DNA of 24,096 bases, taken from positions 1-24,096 of the IMG/VR virus record IMGVR_UViG_3300020202_000213, one strand, 5' to 3'. Positions 20,721-24,096 of the stretch are shown here, in pieces (positions within the stretch are counted from its first letter, which is position 1; each line of letters opens with the position of its first letter). A program made the translations under genes and the position numbers. This stretch comes from a virus. The notes beneath the pieces are model-generated. The model saw only the letters and a program-made list of their open reading frames with translations, did not search any database and had not been told where the DNA came from.

Positions 20721-22722
20721 ATTTCTTTCCTTGGATGATTGCGAGTTTTTGTTCTTTTTCGAGTTCGAGTGAATCAGAAATCTTACGAACCCCGAGTTGC
20801 TTCTGGAGCTCTGAGGCTTCCATAACCGCTTGCTGCTGCGCCATCATTTGCGCTTGCATGGCCTTCTCTTCTTCGGTAAGCATGATGCGTCCGGCGAGTC
20901 TCGGGTCGATTTCGTTCACGTAGATCTTCTTAAGCTCCGAGCCTTTAAAATCTGGATCGTTAATGAAAAGCTGTAAGAGCCCAAAGATCTTTTGTGCGCG
21001 AAGACCTGGATTAGAGTTATCAAGACGTCCGTTCGGGACCATATTGAATCGGCCCTGAATCTCTTGGCGAGAGATGCGCTCCGGCTTTTGGCCCGTCATC
21101 ATAATCATTTGATCTTCGTCTCCGAACTGCTCGTAGAGTGCGTCGATCTGGTAATAGACATCGGCCATTTGAAGCTGCCAAACAAACAGATCCATCGCCT
21201 GAAGCTGCGTAGAGCTTGATTCAATCGTTGCGACTTCGCGTGCAGTTTTCTCACCCTTCTGTCCGGCTCCCGGCATGTTGTTCGACTGGGAGATGGCAGC
21301 GGTGAGATTTCCGATTCGATCGTTTGCCCATGCTTTCAGATATTGCATGGAGTTAAACCGGCCACCCTGACCGAGATTCTGGTTTTGGACAACCTGATAA
21401 TCTCCGGTGCCGTTTTCCGTCTCAACCACTTGGCCGGGGACGTAACGAAGGTTGCGAAGATTCTTCACCGAGTTCTTACGGGCCACAACCGTCGGGGTTG
21501 TTGAGATGGTTCCCGAGTCGATGTCCTGATTAAAGAGGGTAGAGATACCGGTTTGGAAGTCATCGTCAATCGCAGGGATTCCACGAGACGCCATGATTTC
21601 CGCGTCGTTAATCTCGCGGCGCACCACGACGTAAGGGAACATACCGTGATCGTAGGGGACTTCGATGAAACGGAGAACGGCGCTCGGGTTCGTATCGGGG
21701 TAGGTGATAATAACCCGCTCGTTGATGCCGTCTCCGTTTATGTCGTACCACGTGCACACCTCATGCAATAAAATCAGGTCGTCATGTCTCTTTTGCGTAG
21801 TTACGCCGTCCCGTATGCTTTTAAGGTGGTCCGCAGTTGTCAGCTGGTAGCTACGAGTGCCCCAGGAGTCAATTTCATCGTCATCAAACTTTTCAAACTT
21901 CTCATCCTGCATCGCGATCTTTACATCGTTCTTAGAAACCCAGTAACGATAATCGATGAAGTGCGCGTTCTGGATGTCGGTGGTGCCGACGGGGAAAGTG
22001 ACGTCTTGCCTTGGATCGCAAGCTTTCACTTCTGGCCTGTTTTCGGCTTTCTCAACAAACTCAAACTCGAACTTCGTCTTACCTTCGCGAAACTCCGTGA
22101 TAGCGTCTTTAATCGCCTTTACGTTTTCCTCGAAAGTCAGATCCGGCTTCATCGACTCTGCGATGATTTGAAATAGAATCTCGTCGGTGACTTCGGGCAT
22201 AAAGATCGCTTCAAGCACTTCTTGGTCAAGCTCGGATAGATCCAAATATTTCGTGTATTTGCGCGTCTGGAATTTCCAAGTAATCTTAAAGAGCGTAAAG
22301 CCGCGTTGAAGCGCATAATCCACACCTAACAAATATTCTCTTTGGAACTTCACTTCATTTCTCATGCGCCAGTCAAACAGGTACTCCCGCTTTCTGGCGG
22401 GGTCTACGTCCTCGGGACCGAAGGGCTCAAACGTCACAATCGGAATAACCTGAGCCAAGTTCACGTAGGCGGGTTTTAGGCGATTGATGTCTGAGTCAAT
22501 CTGGGGGAGGACGAAGTTCGCCGCACCCACCCAAGGGAAGGACTTCTTTGTACGGATGCCGTAGCGTTTACGGGTGTATTCATCCTGGCGATTCTCCCAG
22601 TCGGCCCGATCCGTGCGGGACTCCTGGATGTCTTTATCAATAGACGTCACGAAGTCCCGGAGCTCGTCCGAGACCTTCAGTGCGTTTATATTATCGAGTG
22701 CTTCGGGGTGCTCTGGGCCCAT
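20707..22722 (-). CDS. Portal protein
   Basis: A 671-aa portal-type protein, expected to form the dodecameric ring at one capsid vertex through which DNA is packed. FPWVGAANFVLPQIDSDINR (62-81) begins the portal wing-like region. YDHGMFPYVVVRREINDAEI and IDDDFQTGISTLFNQD form the central stem region, followed by YVPGQVVETENG. The C-terminal ~60 residues (EKAMQAQMMAQQQAVMEASE; SLELEKEQKLAIIQGKKY) form a long helix like the barrel of P22-type portals. The size, close to P22 gp1, and the gene order terminase-portal-scaffold-capsid agree. ATG 22722 has AAGGAAA upstream. The family call is strong; the exact subfamily is not determined. Confidence 0.85.
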   Translation of the reverse strand: MGPEHPEALDNINALKVSDELRDFVTSIDKDIQESRTDRADWENRQDEYTRKRYGIRTKKSFPWVGAANFVLPQIDSDINRLKPAYVNLAQVIPIVTFEPFGPEDVDPARKREYLFDWRMRNEVKFQREYLLGVDYALQRGFTLFKITWKFQTRKYTKYLDLSELDQEVLEAIFMPEVTDEILFQIIAESMKPDLTFEENVKAIKDAITEFREGKTKFEFEFVEKAENRPEVKACDPRQDVTFPVGTTDIQNAHFIDYRYWVSKNDVKIAMQDEKFEKFDDDEIDSWGTRSYQLTTADHLKSIRDGVTTQKRHDDLILLHEVCTWYDINGDGINERVIITYPDTNPSAVLRFIEVPYDHGMFPYVVVRREINDAEIMASRGIPAIDDDFQTGISTLFNQDIDSGTISTTPTVVARKNSVKNLRNLRYVPGQVVETENGTGDYQVVQNQNLGQGGRFNSMQYLKAWANDRIGNLTAAISQSNNMPGAGQKGEKTAREVATIESSSTQLQAMDLFVWQLQMADVYYQIDALYEQFGDEDQMIMMTGQKPERISRQEIQGRFNMVPNGRLDNSNPGLRAQKIFGLLQLFINDPDFKGSELKKIYVNEIDPRLAGRIMLTEEEKAMQAQMMAQQQAVMEASELQKQLGVRKISDSLELEKEQKLAIIQGKKYADG

Positions 22723-22731
22723 TGGGTTTCC

Positions 22732-22878
22732 TTACTTCTTGCCCTTCATGTCCTTACCCGGGATCGAGTAGTTGGTTTCCATGCCTTCGGTATTTTTTGA
22801 GGAGCCAGCGGATTTTTTAACCGCGTTATAGTTATATTCGCCGCTTTCATCCGTGCATTTCACATTTTTTCCGGCCAT
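22732..22878 (-). CDS. 48-aa protein between terminase and portal
   Basis: A short frame from ATG 22878, with AAAGG about nine bases upstream, to TAA 22732, nine bases before the portal start. It fills what would otherwise be a 177-bp gap in a genome with few gaps. The product is hydrophilic and low in complexity: MAGKNVKCTDESGEYNYNAV, then KSAGSSKNTEGMETN, and a basic end (IPGKDMKGKK). It has no signal peptide, membrane helix or metal motif; the single cysteine is at residue 8. It could be a minor packaging or head component. Function unknown. The coding call rests on the good ribosome site and the fit with both neighbours. Confidence 0.65.
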   Translation of the reverse strand: MAGKNVKCTDESGEYNYNAVKKSAGSSKNTEGMETNYSIPGKDMKGKK

Positions 22879-22899
22879 TTTTAATCCCTTTCAGTATTT

Positions 22900-24096
22900 T
22901 TAAAGTGAATATCCCGAATAATCCTCGCCCGCGCTCACATACCCCATGTCTTGATCCATCCGAGTGCCGTATCCAACGCGGTCGTTTTCTGCATCAAAGA
23001 CTTCTTTTTCGTCTAAACGCGTCGCCTGGTCGAGAGCATAAAGGCCCATGATGAAACAATCGGCTCTATCGGGGCTCTGACCCAGGCGCTTCTTAATCTC
23101 GTCTTTCGCTTCAACTTTCATTCTTCCGTTCGATTGGTACTCAAATTTGACCGATCCAAGCTGCCCGTGGAGAGTCACATCGTCATCCAGCGCGACCTCG
23201 CCCTTTGCGAACTTCTCACCGGCGGTAAGCCATAACTGGGATCTTAGATTGAAATATTTTTTGTGAAGCGTCTCAACCGTCGGCTTCTCCGAGGAGTTAA
23301 TAGAGAGAACGGGTTCTTTAAGTTCATTCAGCGCATCCACAATTCCGGCACCCATGCCAATAGAATCCACCGCAATGAGATTGGCACCGTGCCTTTTGCG
23401 TAGGGAGGCGAGTCTACCGGCGGTGTCCATGAGGGACTTATGCTCTAAGATCTGCTCGTTTGTCTTGTAATAGTGCCGCCCATTCCACTCCATGACGTAG
23501 ATTACGTTCTCGTCGTCGCCGAATCTTGCCGGGTCGTTCACAACCACCCGCTTAACCGCATTACCAGACACCTGTTTACCAATGGCTTTGGTGATCCATG
23601 GCTGCTGGATGCAGATGTCGTGCCCCGCCAAATCATCCCAAGAGCCGTGTAGATAGGCTTGGAGCAGGGCAGGGCGGTGGGAGAAGGCTTCCGCGAGGTT
23701 ATCGACATAGCCCTTGGGGAGATAGGGGTTATCCGTGGGTAGCGCCGGAATATACCTAAAGCCGTTTTTAGGGGAGAGGATGAAGTCGTTTTTAAGCCAG
23801 CACTGGGCCGGGTTCGCCGTGAGCCGGACCTTGTAGGAAGGCTCCGAGCCGTCGGGAAGGCGATGTCTTAGGGTTCCGCGCATCATCGAGAACGAGTCTT
23901 TATCGATCTCCTCGGCCTGGTCGCAACCAATAGCCCCGTATTCGGCGGAGTTAAGGGACTGGACCACCAAGGGATCGTCAAGGCCGCCGTAGTCGATGAC
24001 GGAGCCTGTCATTTGGATGTAAATCTTTTTCTTTTGCTCATTAACCCTGTAGTACTTCGCCGGAATAGCTTTCTTCCATGTCTCGAGTGTCGTATT
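22900..24096 (-). CDS. terL: Terminase large subunit (5' end missing)
   Basis: The frame is open to the right edge of the window; the visible 399 residues are the C-terminal part of the DNA-packaging motor. The ATG at 24012 is internal, because the 28 codons before it are open (TLETWKKAIP is visible). Numbering from the edge, EYGAIGCDQAEEI is the Walker B region with catalytic glutamates and VRLTANP the coupling motif. The C-terminal RNase H-like nuclease shows its three acids: VVVNDPARFGDDENV (D188), LIAVDSIGMG (D244) and SPDRADCF (D343/D346). It cuts concatemeric DNA and pumps it through the portal encoded two genes on. The Walker A motif must lie outside the window. Confidence 0.9.
   Translation of the reverse strand, partial: NTTLETWKKAIPAKYYRVNEQKKKIYIQMTGSVIDYGGLDDPLVVQSLNSAEYGAIGCDQAEEIDKDSFSMMRGTLRHRLPDGSEPSYKVRLTANPAQCWLKNDFILSPKNGFRYIPALPTDNPYLPKGYVDNLAEAFSHRPALLQAYLHGSWDDLAGHDICIQQPWITKAIGKQVSGNAVKRVVVNDPARFGDDENVIYVMEWNGRHYYKTNEQILEHKSLMDTAGRLASLRKRHGANLIAVDSIGMGAGIVDALNELKEPVLSINSSEKPTVETLHKKYFNLRSQLWLTAGEKFAKGEVALDDDVTLHGQLGSVKFEYQSNGRMKVEAKDEIKKRLGQSPDRADCFIMGLYALDQATRLDEKEVFDAENDRVGYGTRMDQDMGYVSAGEDYSGYSL

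Noticed and set aside
1-24096. CRISPR arrays, tRNAs, rRNAs, insertion sequences and attachment sites
   Set aside because: No regularly spaced direct repeats, cloverleaf with conserved T-loop, transposase or integrase-linked repeat was found on reading either strand; the GGGTGGG/CCCACCC structure near 20200 lacks tRNA consensus arms.

Overview
This window is part of a tailed double-stranded DNA phage genome, or a prophage. It is densely packed, with genes touching or overlapping by 1 to 20 bases, and almost all of them lie on the minus strand. I therefore describe it in the direction of transcription, from position 24096 down to 1. The host cannot be named. Sec signal peptides and a WbqC-type O-antigen-like gene suggest a diderm (Gram-negative) bacterium. 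The head genes, the P22 gp10-like tail hub directly after an adaptor, three internal-virion-type proteins, and the absence of tail tube, sheath or tape-measure genes suggest a podovirus-like particle. The capsid protein looks like the SU10/DUF5309 family.

Head module (24096-18123): terminase large subunit (5' end outside the window), a 48-aa protein, portal, a 138-aa protein with an AT-hook-like N-terminus, a 263-bp non-coding gap, an acidic coiled-coil scaffold, and the major capsid protein. The gap holds a tandem 19-bp duplication, a nested inverted-repeat structure and a probable intrinsic terminator.

Cargo block (18083-11500): an HNH endonuclease follows the capsid gene behind a 16-bp-stem hairpin. 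Then come two unknown proteins, a family 2 glycosyltransferase, a NodB-like polysaccharide deacetylase, two SAM methyltransferases, a 60-aa protein, a WbqC-like protein, a nucleotidyltransferase-protein kinase fusion, and a GT4-like glycosyltransferase. These are chained by ATGA or TAATG stop-start overlaps and sit between capsid and connector genes, so they are probably expressed with the virion proteins. Together they look like a pathway for making, modifying and transferring a glycan or phosphorylated ligand, either on the virion or on the host envelope. This is my main candidate for an undescribed system.

Connector, tail and ejection module (11489-4652): adaptor, gp10-like hub, two small tail appendage proteins, an unknown protein, and three internal-virion/ejection-type proteins.

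A plus-strand island (3689-4658) interrupts the tail genes. It has its own sigma70-type promoter with a 10-bp palindrome in the spacer, a three-pass membrane protein and a 28-aa single-pass membrane protein. This is the layout of a phage moron.

Leftmost block (3668-1): a 48-aa zinc-finger protein, a fibre/collar protein, a long fibre with YadA-head-like repeats and an N-terminal signal peptide, a second signal-peptide protein of 107 aa, and a truncated protein ending in a five-residue [IV]x[IV]PE repeat. Signal peptides on fibre-module proteins are unusual. No integrase, replication, lysis, tRNA or CRISPR feature was seen.
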